Shown piece by piece: positions 14,686 to 22,197 of a stretch of 44,117 bases of DNA. This DNA comes from JBQLZQ01 sp052168355. Lineage in GTDB: Bacteria > Pseudomonadota > Alphaproteobacteria > DSM-16000 > Inquilinaceae. The notes beneath the pieces are model-generated. The model searched no databases and had not been told where the DNA came from. It saw only the letters and a list, made by a program, of their open reading frames with translations. How positions within the stretch are numbered: the first letter of the stretch is position 1; every line of letters starts with the position of its first letter. The position numbers and the translations under genes are program-made. The stretch covers positions 1 to 44,117 of the forward strand of contig JBQLZQ010000003.1 of assembly GCA_052168355.1 (NCBI GenBank), read 5' to 3'.

Positions 14686-15468
14686 ATGAAGCGCTTCACG
14701 GGAAAGACAGTGGTTGTCACGGGCGGCAACAAGGGGATCGGCCTCGCCATCGCCGAACGCTTCGCGGCCGAGGGCGCGAACATCATGATCGCCTCTGTCG
14801 AACCAGAGGTCGAGGATGCCGCCCGGCGGCTGCGTGAAACCGGCGCGCGCGCCTTGGGTGTACTCTGCGATGTCACGGACAAGGCCGCGGTCATTGACCT
14901 GTACGACAGGGCCGTGGCCGAGTTCGGCGGTGTGGATGTTTCCGTTCAGAACGCCGGGATCATCACCATCGCCAGGGTCGAGGACCTGACCGAACAGGAC
15001 TGGGACGCGACCATGTCCGTCAACACCAAGGGCGCGTTTCTCTGCTGCCAGGAGGCGATCCGGCGGATGCGGAACGGGGGCAGGGGCGGGCGGCTGATCA
15101 ACATCGCCTCTGGCCAGGCGCGGGACGGGTTCATCTACACCCCCCACTACGCCGCCTCCAAGTTCGGCGTCATGGGAATGACCCAGAGCCTCGCAAAGGA
15201 GGTTGCGCTGAACGGTATCACCGTCAACGCGGTCTGTCCGGGCATCATCAAGACGGACATGTGGGACTACAGCGATCGCGTCTGGGGCCGGATGCTGGGC
15301 GACTACGGTCCGGGAGAGCTCATGGCCGAATGGGTGGGGAACATTCCGATGAAGCGCGCTGGCGAGGGCAAGGACGTGGCCGGACTCATCGCCTTCCTCG
15401 CAAGCGAGGATGCCGCGTACATCACCGGCCAGACAGTCAACGTGGACGGCGGCCTGATCATGTCCTGA
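14686..15468 (+). CDS. SDR-family dehydrogenase
   Basis: This 260-residue classical short-chain dehydrogenase has the nucleotide-binding TGGNKGIG motif near residue 12, an NAG motif (QNAGI), a catalytic Ser in NIASGQA, the YAASK active site (Tyr and Lys) and a C-terminal YITGQTVNVDGG. It should oxidise a sugar alcohol or reduce a ketose with NAD(P)H. The ATG at 14686 is preceded by an AAGGAGA ribosome site; an in-frame extension overlaps the ATPase end and is not needed. It follows the ATPase by 19 bp in the same operon. A second, divergent SDR follows, suggesting two successive oxidations or two stereoisomeric substrates. Confidence 0.9.
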   Translation: MKRFTGKTVVVTGGNKGIGLAIAERFAAEGANIMIASVEPEVEDAARRLRETGARALGVLCDVTDKAAVIDLYDRAVAEFGGVDVSVQNAGIITIARVEDLTEQDWDATMSVNTKGAFLCCQEAIRRMRNGGRGGRLINIASGQARDGFIYTPHYAASKFGVMGMTQSLAKEVALNGITVNAVCPGIIKTDMWDYSDRVWGRMLGDYGPGELMAEWVGNIPMKRAGEGKDVAGLIAFLASEDAAYITGQTVNVDGGLIMS

Positions 15469-15508
15469 GGCGCGCGTCCGCCCCGGCAGTCAATCGATGG
15501 AGACAACG

Positions 15509-16300
15509 ATGGAAAAGACCACGCTGAACGCTCCCGCGCTTTTCGACCTGTCCGGCCGGGTCGCGCTGGTGACGGGGGCGGGCAGCGGCATCGGCCAACG
15601 CATCGCCCTCGGCCTCGCGCAATGCGGGGCGGACATCGCGCTCCTCGATCGGCGCAGCGACGACGGCCTCGCGCAGACGGCGGCGTCCATCGCCGGCACG
15701 GGCCGCCGGTCGATCGCGGTGCAGGCCGATGTTACCTCCGCCACGGCACTGGCCGACGCGGTGGCGCGTACAGAAGCCGAACTCGGCCCCCTCAGGCTGG
15801 CCCTGAACGCCGCCGGGATCGCCAACGCCAACCCCTGCGAGGACATGAGCGAGGAGCAGTACCAGACGCTCATGGACATCAACATGAAGGGCGTCTGGCT
15901 ATCCTGCCGGGCCGAGGCCCGCGCGATGCTGGCGCACGGTCTGGGCGGGTCGATAGTCAACATCGCCTCGATGTCGGGAGTCATCGTGAACCGCGGGCTG
16001 ATGCAGGTCCATTACAATGCCTCGAAGGCTGGCGTCATCCACATGTCGAAGTCGATGGCGATGGAGTGGGTCGACCGCGGCATCCGCGTGAACTCGATCT
16101 CTCCGGGGTACACCGCCACGCCGATGAACACGCGTCCGGAAATGGTCCACCAGACAAGGGAGTTCGAAAGCCAGACACCCATGCAGCGCATGGCCTCGGT
16201 TGACGAGATGGTGGGGCCTGCCGTTTTCCTTCTGTCCGACGCGGCCTCCTATTGCACCGGGGTCGATCTTCTCGTGGATGGCGGCTTCTGCTGCTGGTAG
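15509..16300 (+). CDS. SDR-family dehydrogenase (polyol/xylulose reductase-like)
   Basis: The protein has 263 residues with the TGAGSGIG cofactor loop, NAAGIAN, the catalytic SMSGVIVN serine region, YNASKAGV (Tyr-x-x-x-Lys) and a CTGVDLLVDGGF end. Its style is that of D-arabinitol/mannitol dehydrogenases and L-xylulose reductases, suggesting polyol-ketose interconversion. I chose the ATG at 15509 because GGAGA lies five bases upstream; the ATG at 15497 is in frame and has no ribosome site. It is the last gene of the operon, 40 bp after the first SDR. Eighteen to 30 bases past the stop the sequence turns into a fragment of RHS core on the other strand, so the island edge is here. Confidence 0.88.
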   Translation: MEKTTLNAPALFDLSGRVALVTGAGSGIGQRIALGLAQCGADIALLDRRSDDGLAQTAASIAGTGRRSIAVQADVTSATALADAVARTEAELGPLRLALNAAGIANANPCEDMSEEQYQTLMDINMKGVWLSCRAEARAMLAHGLGGSIVNIASMSGVIVNRGLMQVHYNASKAGVIHMSKSMAMEWVDRGIRVNSISPGYTATPMNTRPEMVHQTREFESQTPMQRMASVDEMVGPAVFLLSDAASYCTGVDLLVDGGFCCW

Positions 16301-16328
16301 TCGAGATCATACTCTCTGATCACAAGCG

Positions 16329-16406
16329 AATACCCGATGGGGTTTTTGGCGGCATAGGCGTAGCGGTTAAGGCCGATGCCGGGGCTGGTGGGGTCGGACG
16401 GGTCTC
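16329..16406 (-). pseudogene. RHS core scrap at the far edge of the sugar island
   Basis: On the minus strand it encodes DPSDPTSPGIGLNRYAYAA followed by KNPIGYS. This is the end of an RHS-associated core and corresponds to 2338-2415 of the intact copy. Both flanks are unrelated to RHS. It is 10 kb from the array and inverted relative to it. It is divergent enough to be a different RHS gene copy, not a recent duplicate. Confidence 0.85.
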
Positions 16407-16516
16407 GCATCAGAAGGTTGGAAACTCCAGCCCGGGCTATAACCGTGCCGTTGTCAGGCGAGGCCTTGTGAAGGCTGTTATGGTGGGCATGTCCACGACC
16501 CTTTCGGCCTCGCACG

Positions 16517-16993
16517 TCAGGCCACCGCTTTCTCAAGCGCGGCGATGTCGATCTTGTGCATCGTCATCATGGCCTCGAAGGCGCGCTGCGCCTTCTTGGC
16601 ATCGGAGCCTGTTGTCAACTCGAGCAGAATTCGCGGTGTGATCTGCCAGGAGTGGCCCCAGCGGTCCTTGCACCATCCGCATGCGCTTTCCTGTCCGCCA
16701 TTGCCGACGATGGCGTTCCAGTAGCGGTCGGTCTCCTCCTGGGTTTCGGTGACGACCATGAAGGACACGGCTTCGTTCGGTATGAAAGCCGGACCGCCAT
16801 TGAGGCCGACGAACCTGCGCCCGCATACGGTGAATTCGACCGTCAGCTCGTCGCCCTTTTTGCCGCCCGGGAAATCGGCGGCGGCATGGTTCACGCGTTC
16901 GACTTTGCTGTCGGGAAAGGTCGCCGCGTAAAACGCAGCCGCCTTCGATGCTTCGCCGTGGTCATACCACAGGCAGTTGATGACTTCGGTCAT
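16517..16993 (-). CDS. PhnB-like VOC family protein
   Basis: This 158-residue protein has the paired beta-alpha-beta modules of the VOC (glyoxalase/bleomycin-resistance) fold. The pattern NCLWYDHGEASKAAAFYAATF at the start, VGLNGGP and SFMVVTETQEE in the middle and CGWCKDRWGHSWQITP later is the PhnB-like (3-demethylubiquinone methyltransferase-like) subgroup. Substrate is unknown. It is the third gene of a minus-strand operon, 36 bp after the SRPBCC gene and controlled by an ArsR-type repressor; this three-gene set is a frequent unit in proteobacteria. No truncation is visible. It directly follows the RHS scrap but is unrelated to it. Confidence 0.88.
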   Translation of the reverse strand: MTEVINCLWYDHGEASKAAAFYAATFPDSKVERVNHAAADFPGGKKGDELTVEFTVCGRRFVGLNGGPAFIPNEAVSFMVVTETQEETDRYWNAIVGNGGQESACGWCKDRWGHSWQITPRILLELTTGSDAKKAQRAFEAMMTMHKIDIAALEKAVA

Positions 16994-17029
16994 CTTTTTT
17001 CTCCATTCTTTGGTGTTGCGGCTCTCGGT

Positions 17030-17530
17030 TCAGGCCAGTCTTTCAAGCAGCTTGTCGAGAGCAGAGAGGGTCGCCTCAAGACCTTCCTTCATACCCATGT
17101 CCACGACCTGTTGCAGCGCCTCGGACGTTTCGTAAGTCGCCGCGATCTGTACGAGTGTCCGGGGCGTCTTGTCCTCGAAGGTCACGTCCCAGGTCGATAC
17201 GGGAAGGTCGCGGTTGATGCTGCCCGAGGCGTCGCTGAAGGCGTCCTGCGCCCGATAATGATCCTTGGGATCGATCTTCTCATAGTCGAACCGGGCCCAA
17301 TGTTCGTTGCCGTGGGGATCGACCATGGCGAAATGCCAATGGCCGCCTTCCCGAAACTCCATGGATTTGGTCTTCGCGACGAACGGTTCGGGGGCGAACC
17401 ACTGGTCCAGCAATTCGGCTTTGGTATAGCAGTCCCAGACCAGTGCCTTCGGCGCGTCGAATTCGCGCCGGATCGTAACCCGGTTGGTCTGCATGTCTGC
17501 TTTGAAGGCGTAGTGAAGGTCGGGCCTCAT
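17030..17530 (-). CDS. SRPBCC (AHSA1-like) domain protein
   Basis: This 166-residue protein matches the activator-of-Hsp90-like SRPBCC family: TIRREFDAPKALVWDCYTKA near the start, WFAPEPF, EFREGGHWHFAMVDPHGNEHW, and a C-terminal helix GMKEGLEATLSALDKLLERL. The fold forms a hydrophobic ligand pocket; the ligand is unknown. The ATG at 17530 overlaps the ArsR stop as ATGA, so the two are translationally coupled. Together with the VOC gene it makes the common ArsR-SRPBCC-VOC operon. Confidence 0.88.
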   Translation of the reverse strand: MRPDLHYAFKADMQTNRVTIRREFDAPKALVWDCYTKAELLDQWFAPEPFVAKTKSMEFREGGHWHFAMVDPHGNEHWARFDYEKIDPKDHYRAQDAFSDASGSINRDLPVSTWDVTFEDKTPRTLVQIAATYETSEALQQVVDMGMKEGLEATLSALDKLLERLA

Positions 17531-17865
17531 GTGTTTGTATCTTTCAGTTGTTCGAGGAGCGCATCGAGCTTCCGATATCTGGAAGCCCATTGCCGGCGCT
17601 GCTCGTGAAGCCATTGCTCCACGGCGGCGTAGGTTTCGGGGTTGAGTTCGCAGGTCCGTACACGGCCCTGCTTGCGGGTCGTGATCAGGCCTGCTTTTTC
17701 AAGGGTGCTGATGTGTTTCATGAAGGGCGGCAGCGCCATGTCGAAGGGCGCTGCCAGATCGCTGACCGATGCCGGACCATCGCCCAGCTTTCTGAGTACG
17801 GCCCGGCGCGTTCTATCGGCGAAGGCGAGAAAGACGGCGTCTAGTTCGCTTGAATGCTTATCCAT
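17527..17865 (-). CDS. ArsR-family repressor
   Basis: The winged-helix protein begins MDKHSSELDAVFLAFADRTRRAVL, then LGDGPASVSDLAAPFDMALPPFMKHISTLEKAGLITTRKQGR (helix-turn-helix and wing) and ends with WLHEQRRQWASRYRKLDALLEQL. No metal-binding Cys motif is visible, so it is of the SRPBCC-coupled type, not a metal sensor. Upstream in-frame ATGs at 17889 and 17877 exist, but a promoter-like TTGATG, 17 bp, TATGCT (17907 back to 17879) would place the transcript start almost at the ATG at 17865, suggesting a leaderless message. Two AAGGGTAAG-like direct repeats overlap this promoter and may be its operator. Confidence 0.85.
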   Translation of the reverse strand: MDKHSSELDAVFLAFADRTRRAVLRKLGDGPASVSDLAAPFDMALPPFMKHISTLEKAGLITTRKQGRVRTCELNPETYAAVEQWLHEQRRQWASRYRKLDALLEQLKDTNT

Positions 17866-17867
17866 AA

Positions 17868-17912
17868 GGGTAAGCATATAACGAGCCAATACTTACATCA
17901 AGGGGTAAGTTT
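17868..17912 (-). promoter_or_regulatory. ArsR operon promoter with repeat operator
   Basis: On the minus strand TTGATG is followed after 17 bp by TATGCT. AAGGGTAAG (about 17867-17875) and AAGGGGTAAG (about 17900-17909) are direct repeats in and around it, and the second forms CTTAC...GTAAG. The arrangement fits autoregulation by the ArsR protein. Confidence 0.4.
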
Positions 17913-17940
17913 CCGCGAGGCGGTCATACGCAAAGCGTGC

Positions 17941-17988
17941 GGCATGCGGTAAAGAGGGATCTCAGTCGTCATGGGTTGCGCGCGTGCC
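17941..17988 (+). repeat. 48-bp direct repeat flanking the EamA region, copy 1
   Basis: This matches 19174-19221 at 45 of 48 bases (begins ggcatgcggtaaagagg). The minus strand reads TEIPLYRMPHALRMT, so it may be the start of a small gene that accompanies a mobile block. The bases just left of it recur inverted at 19219-19242. Confidence 0.7.
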
Positions 17989-18238
17989 ATTGAACGGATG
18001 CGCTGTCGCCAGCGTATCCTCGTCCGGCCCGGGGAGCGACGCAACCCGCGTCCACGCCGTGGCTCCGACGACGATGGCGCCGATCCAGGCGAAGAGGAGC
18101 GTGCAAGTCTCGCCCGCGCCGCCGATCTCGGAGAGGCCCTTGCTGGCGTGATAGCCGGCGATGCCCGCAGGGGCGGCGTAGAGCACGCCGGTGGCGAGCC
18201 TGATGGGCGCGGACTTGATCGTCGCAAACGCGATCAGG
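17962..18238 (-). pseudogene. C-terminal fragment of a conserved membrane protein
   Basis: The minus strand reads SAPIRLATGVLYAAPAGIAGYH, then LFAWIGAIVVGATAWTRV, and ends ATHDD with a stop. Two hydrophobic segments and this wording recall a conserved hypothetical membrane protein seen repeatedly in Rhodobacterales, but I do not know its function. No start codon remains: the frame runs straight into the end of the EamA gene, overlapping it slightly. The 5' part is therefore missing or was replaced by EamA. It ends within the 48-bp repeat. Confidence 0.45.
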
Positions 18239-19118
18239 CGCCCTGTCGATCCTCCAGAAAGATCAGATAGATGCCGCTGGCGACGATCACAAGCGCACCC
18301 ATGTAGACCGACGGTCCGGGCACGGCTCCCCACAACGCCCAGCCCAAGGCCGTGGCCCAGATCAGGGCCGTGTAGTCGAAGGGCGCGACCACAGCCGCCT
18401 CCGAGATGCGGAAGGCGTGGGAGATCAGGGCGATCCCCAGGGTTCCGGCAACGGCCATGCCAAGGAACAGGCCGACATCCGACCGTGCGACCGTCGGCCA
18501 GTCCCCTGCCAGGGTGAAGGCGCAGGCGACGCCGGAGAACAGCGTCATGTAGAGGGTCATGGTCCAGAAACCATCGCGTTGGTCGATCCACCGCGCGCTC
18601 ATCATGACGAGAGCGTTCACGGCCGCGGCGGCCAGGGCCAGCAGAGCAGCCGTCTTCAAGGTATCCGCCCCCGGCTGAAGCACGATCAAGACACCCGTGA
18701 AGCCCGCCACGACGGCGAGCCCGCGTTGCAAGCCAACGCGCTGTTTCAGGAGCGGCATCGAAAGGGCAGCCACGAAGATCGGCGCCGCGAAAATGATCGA
18801 GGTGGCTTCGGCAAGCGGAAGGTCGGCAAGGCTGCGGATGAACAGATAGGTCGCTGCCACGGCCAGCACGGCGCGCAGGATATGAACGCGGACCCCGCCC
18901 GACCGAAGCGCCTTGGCACCGCCGGTCCAGAGCGCCAAACCGGCCACGATCGGCAGAGCGATCAGGCTCCGCGCCAGCAGAATCTGGAACGGATCGAAGC
19001 GGGCAACCAAGCCCTTCGCGATGGCGTCGTTGATGACAAGCGACAGCACGCCCGCGCACATGACGAGAATTGCCCGTCCCTTGGTCGCAGTCTTCGAGTT
19101 CGTGTGAACATCTCCCAT
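18234..19118 (-). CDS. EamA/DMT-family transporter
   Basis: This 294-residue inner-membrane protein has about ten hydrophobic segments forming two EamA repeats. Typical features are SLVINDAIAKGLVARFDPFQILLARSL in helix 1-2, ADLPLAEATSIIFAAPIFVAALS at the end of the first repeat and EAAVVAPFDYTALIWATALGW in the second. Members export or import small metabolites; the substrate cannot be predicted here. The gene stands alone on the minus strand between two copies of a 48-bp repeat, so it may have moved as a unit. Its end overlaps a fragment of another membrane protein at 17962-18238. Confidence 0.9.
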   Translation of the reverse strand: MGDVHTNSKTATKGRAILVMCAGVLSLVINDAIAKGLVARFDPFQILLARSLIALPIVAGLALWTGGAKALRSGGVRVHILRAVLAVAATYLFIRSLADLPLAEATSIIFAAPIFVAALSMPLLKQRVGLQRGLAVVAGFTGVLIVLQPGADTLKTAALLALAAAAVNALVMMSARWIDQRDGFWTMTLYMTLFSGVACAFTLAGDWPTVARSDVGLFLGMAVAGTLGIALISHAFRISEAAVVAPFDYTALIWATALGWALWGAVPGPSVYMGALVIVASGIYLIFLEDRQGA

Positions 19119-19173
19119 CGTGAACTCGTACCCGATTCAGCCGAGAACGGCAGCCGACATTCGTCCGCCGCGC

Positions 19174-19242
19174 GGCATGCGGTAAAGAGGGATCTCAGCC
19201 GTCATTGGTTGCGCACGTGCCGCACGCTCTACGAATGACTGA
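19174..19242 (+). repeat. 48-bp direct repeat, copy 2, with an inverted extension
   Basis: Bases 19174-19221 repeat 17941-17988. From 19219 to 19242 the sequence is the inverse of 17922-17944 (gccgcacgctNtNcgNatgac). Parts of one small element therefore lie here head to head, reading RMPHALRMT on one strand and VPHALRMTD on the other. Confidence 0.6.
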
Positions 19243-19451
19243 CCGGCGACGGCACGAATGTGTTCCGGGCCGACGTCTGGGCGCCACCGGAGGCCATCGC
19301 GGCGGCGGCGGCGAATGCGAGCCTTGCCCTGCCGCCTGTCCCGGTCGGAGCGGAAACCGTGGCGCTCAAGGTCAACGAAACCTGGATCGGGCACAATCCC
19401 GCGGACATCGCCGACCGGTCGGATCGATTGCTTCGCGGCGCAGCGCAATAG
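19240..19451 (+). pseudogene. Unidentified C-terminal gene fragment
   Basis: A reading frame without its own start gives TGDGTNVFRADVWAPPEA, then an Ala-rich helix and VNETWIGHNPADIADRSDRLL before the stop at 19451. Codon use looks coding-like and it starts right at the inverted repeat, so it is probably the tail of a gene cut by that rearrangement. I do not recognise it. The rest of 19119-19677 shows no credible gene. Confidence 0.3.
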
Positions 19452-19677
19452 TGCTGGCCTGGCCGCTGCCGGGCTGACGCACGGGAGAGCCGGCGCTTCG
19501 CCCGGGCTGTGGACAAACAGGGAGTGCGGCGGCGTCCTAAGCCGAACTGGCGCTTGAGTTTATGAAGCCGGCGTCACGCTGATGATCCCGTGGGAGGAAT
19601 CCCGAGCACATACCAATCGTTTGCTCGACCGGCATTGGCGCGTTGATTGCGACGGCCGCAACGCGCCGTGACCGGGC

Positions 19678-19905
19678 TCAGGCGGCGACACAGCACCGCT
19701 GCCAGACGGCGACCGTCTTGGCCCCGAACGTTGTGAAAATGTGGCGGGACAGGAGGTGGCGTTGGTCGTAGACCGCATTCTGGACGGCTGCGTGAACCGA
19801 AGGAAAGCGGTGGGCCGATCCAGCCGACTTGACCCGCTGCTGTTTTCGCCCCGTCGACAGCTCGCCACAGCCGGTACCCGACCGCCTCAGCCATTCACTT
19901 CCCCC
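19678..19905 (-). pseudogene. C-terminal fragment of an IS6-family transposase
   Basis: The minus strand reads SEWLRRSGTG, then KQQRVKSAGSAHRF, HAAVQNAVYDQRHLLSR and FTTFGAKTVAVWQRC before the stop. This is the conserved end of IS6/IS26-type transposases after the last catalytic Glu. The DDE core upstream is missing. On its 5' side an oppositely oriented IS6 fragment begins, so the two form an inverted junction. Confidence 0.8.
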
Positions 19906-19916
19906 GGCATTGCCAC

Positions 19917-20095
19917 GTGAGGTTTTGGATAGCTTCATAACGAAGACACAGGACAAGAAGGCAGCATTAAAATTCCTGAAGAATACGATGCGGCGGTACG
20001 GTCGACCCAGGACCGTCGGCACTGACTTGCTTCACCCCACGGCGTGGCCATGAGGGAAATCGGCGTAGCGGACCCGCAAGAAACAGACACATTGC
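19917..20095 (+). pseudogene. Central fragment of an IS6-family transposase
   Basis: The plus strand reads VLDSFITKTQDKKAALKFLK, RRYGRPRTVGTD, and after a frameshift AMREIGVADPQET. It corresponds to the middle of the IS6 DDE domain around the second catalytic Asp (the TD). It is oriented opposite to the adjoining C-terminal fragment. Both ends are missing, so it is inactive. Confidence 0.75.
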
Positions 20096-20112
20096 TAAAT
20101 TCGCACTCGGAA

Positions 20113-20130
20113 TGTATGCATTGTGTATGC
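20113..20130. promoter_or_regulatory. Candidate GntR operator upstream of the DapA-like gene
   Basis: The word TGTATGCATTGTGTATGC has two TGTATGC-like halves. It resembles, at 14 of 18 bases, the minus-strand sequence at 27735-27752 upstream of the amine oxidase. It sits directly before the DapA-like gene and includes one of its possible start codons (GTG at 20123). Confidence 0.4.
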
Positions 20131-20146
20131 GAAATTGGAGTGCGCC

Positions 20147-21079
20147 TTGAGCGACAACATAACGCTTCTCGCCCCGAAGCTAGCGGGTGTTCACGCCGCA
20201 ATCGTAAACCCCATGCACCAGGACGGCACGTTGCATTCCGCCGACCTGGAGCAGCATGCGGCTTCGATAAGCGGTTTTTCTCGAATCGACGGTCTGTTGG
20301 TCAATGGCCATGCCGGCGAGGGGCACCTGCTAACCCAAACGGAGAAGACCGAAAGCCTGCGTGTTGTCCGGAGCGCAGTCGGGGCAAACGCGTTCCTTAC
20401 GGCAGGCGTAACGTCGGAAGGCACTGTGGCGGCGTGCGAAGAGGCGCGGGCTGCTGCGAAGGCCGGTGCGGATGCGGTGTTGGTGTTTCCGCCAAGCCAT
20501 TGGTGCCGCGGTGTCGACGATGAAAGCGTCATCTCGCATCACACGGCGATTGCCGCGGACTGCGGTTTGCCGGTCGTGCTGTACAAGGCACCCACCCCAT
20601 GGGGGCCGCTGTCATATCCAGCGCATCTGATCGAAAAGCTGATAGCCATCAAAGAGGTCGTCGGAATCAAGGAAGGCAGCTGGGACGTCGCCACGTACGA
20701 AGAGGTCTGGCGGCTGGTGAAGGCCAGCAGGCCCGGTGTCTCGGTAATGGCATCGGGGGACGAGCATCTCTTTGCTTGTTTTCAGATTGGGACGGATGGA
20801 AGCCAAGTGTCGCTGGCGGCGGTCGCTCCGGCTCTTGTCCTGGATCTGTTCGCAGCGATCCGCTCTGGCGCAACAGATGAAGCGCGTCGCCTTCACGACA
20901 GGATCTATCCGTTGGCGCGCGAGATATATCGTCGTGCGCCGGCCTACCTGGCCACAGCGCGCCTCAAGGCCGCGCTGAAGCTGATGGGGCGGATCCAGAC
21001 GGACCACGTGCGTCGACCCATGCGACAGCTTGACATGGCTGAGACCGAAGACCTGCTGCGGGTCCTGAGCTGTCTCTGA
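20147..21079 (+). CDS. DapA/NanA-family aldolase (dihydrodipicolinate synthase-like)
   Basis: This is a TIM-barrel lyase of about 310 residues. It shows the Schiff-base lysine in VVGIKEGSWD, the tyrosine segment VVLYKAPTPWG, and NGHAGEG in the place of the usual GTTGE loop. Such enzymes add pyruvate to, or remove it from, an aldehyde or keto acid; which one is not readable. I prefer the TTG at 20147 because GGAG lies six bases upstream; a GTG at 20123 is in frame but lies inside the operator-like site. It converges on the GntR regulator gene and is the only plus-strand gene of this cluster. The changed GxxGE loop suggests a substrate other than in lysine biosynthesis. Confidence 0.85.
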   Translation: MSDNITLLAPKLAGVHAAIVNPMHQDGTLHSADLEQHAASISGFSRIDGLLVNGHAGEGHLLTQTEKTESLRVVRSAVGANAFLTAGVTSEGTVAACEEARAAAKAGADAVLVFPPSHWCRGVDDESVISHHTAIAADCGLPVVLYKAPTPWGPLSYPAHLIEKLIAIKEVVGIKEGSWDVATYEEVWRLVKASRPGVSVMASGDEHLFACFQIGTDGSQVSLAAVAPALVLDLFAAIRSGATDEARRLHDRIYPLAREIYRRAPAYLATARLKAALKLMGRIQTDHVRRPMRQLDMAETEDLLRVLSCL

Positions 21080-21210
21080 AAAAGTGCATCCGCGCACGCG
21101 TCGTCGTGATTGCCGGACTTCGGGCGAACCGAGACGCTTTCGGCAACTTGCTCGTCATATGGAGAGGGGGCATGGAATACATTCCCCGCCGCAATTGGGA
21201 TCGCCGCCTA

Positions 21211-21873
21211 TCAGCTCAGTTGGCTGATCGAGTGGGCGATCAGACTTCGGATATGGGTGCGCATCGCTTTTCGGGCCAACCCGCCATCTTCTGCCGTCAT
21301 CGCCTCGACAATGGCCATGTGCTGTTCCAGATCCTTGTCGACATGCTGGCGCAAGTCCTCGATCTCGTACAGCCGCGTCGTCACGCGCAACTGCTCAATG
21401 GTCCGAAACAGCACGACGTTTCCGCAATGCGAGCCGATCAGCCGGTGCAGCGCATCGTCGGAGTGCCAATGCCGCTTGGTGTGTTCGAAGGGAAGCTGCC
21501 TGAGCGCCGATATTTCGTTGCCGACAGCGCGCAATTCGCTTTTTGGAATCCGCCCAACCGCCAGCGCCGCGGCTTCCGGCTCCAGCATGAGGCGTACCTT
21601 GAAGCTTTGCATATATTCCTGAAAGTCGACCTTGCGGACCTGATAGGAACGGCCGGAACTCTTCTCGATCATGCCCTCGCCTTCAAGACGCTGCAGCGCC
21701 TCGCGCAAGGGCGTGCGTGATACGCCAAGCTGTTCCGCAATCCGCTGTTCGATGATGACCTGTCCGCCGGCCAAGGTGCGGTTGTGGATCAGTTCCATGA
21801 TCTGCTGCCGTACCTGATTCGACAGGGCAGCACTCTTGCTGCTGCGTTTGCCTACCTGATCCAAAGTGTCCAA
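21211..21873 (-). CDS. GntR-family regulator, FCD domain
   Basis: This 220-residue regulator has a winged helix (RQQIMELIHNRTLAGGQVI, RIAEQLGVSRTPLREALQRLEGEGMIE, residues about 23-70) and an all-helical FCD effector domain with the metal-binding His/Asp pattern (DALHRLIGSHCGN, then HMAIVEAM and a late HIRSLIAHS). FCD regulators usually repress genes for organic-acid or amino-acid catabolism. The start is a TTG at 21873 with a GGAGGAGG ribosome site upstream. It lies between the DapA-like gene and the hydrolase/ABC operon, and words shared between 20113 and 27735 are its candidate operators. Confidence 0.88.
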   Translation of the reverse strand: MDTLDQVGKRSSKSAALSNQVRQQIMELIHNRTLAGGQVIIEQRIAEQLGVSRTPLREALQRLEGEGMIEKSSGRSYQVRKVDFQEYMQSFKVRLMLEPEAAALAVGRIPKSELRAVGNEISALRQLPFEHTKRHWHSDDALHRLIGSHCGNVVLFRTIEQLRVTTRLYEIEDLRQHVDKDLEQHMAIVEAMTAEDGGLARKAMRTHIRSLIAHSISQLS

Positions 21874-22197
21874 CCTCAGCCTCCTCCGCGCGGCGCATTC
21901 CCCGCGTCCCGTGTCACCTTCGTGACAGGTATGGTCAGCGCCTTTCGCCGATGAGGGCGCCGTCTTGCACGCCGACGGACCAGCCCTTCAGGGACTTGCC
22001 TCCACACGGGGCATAATCGGCGGCGTCATGCAATTCACCATGCGTGACTGTGCGCGCCAGAACCGAACATGCATCACGAAGGCCAACCGGATGATATCGG
22101 GACTGGTCTTGAAGTAGCGAATGGGGGAGCGCTTTGTCATCCATCGAAGCTAGGCGACCGCCCAACCCATCTCAAGCCAGTTTGCTCTGACAGCGCC
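21874..22197. other. Gene-free gap with a small palindrome
   Basis: TGTCAC-CTTC-GTGACA (21912-21927) is a perfect small inverted repeat near the GntR start. A minus-strand frame at 21935-22165 (containing ARTVTHGELHDAADYAPCGG) reads somewhat protein-like but has no recognised family; it may be a remnant. Nothing else is seen. Confidence 0.35.

Noticed and set aside
13470..14894. Long minus-strand open frame opposite the sugar ATPase
   Set aside because: Antisense of a clear ABC ATPase gene; Arg/Asp-rich with no known domain.
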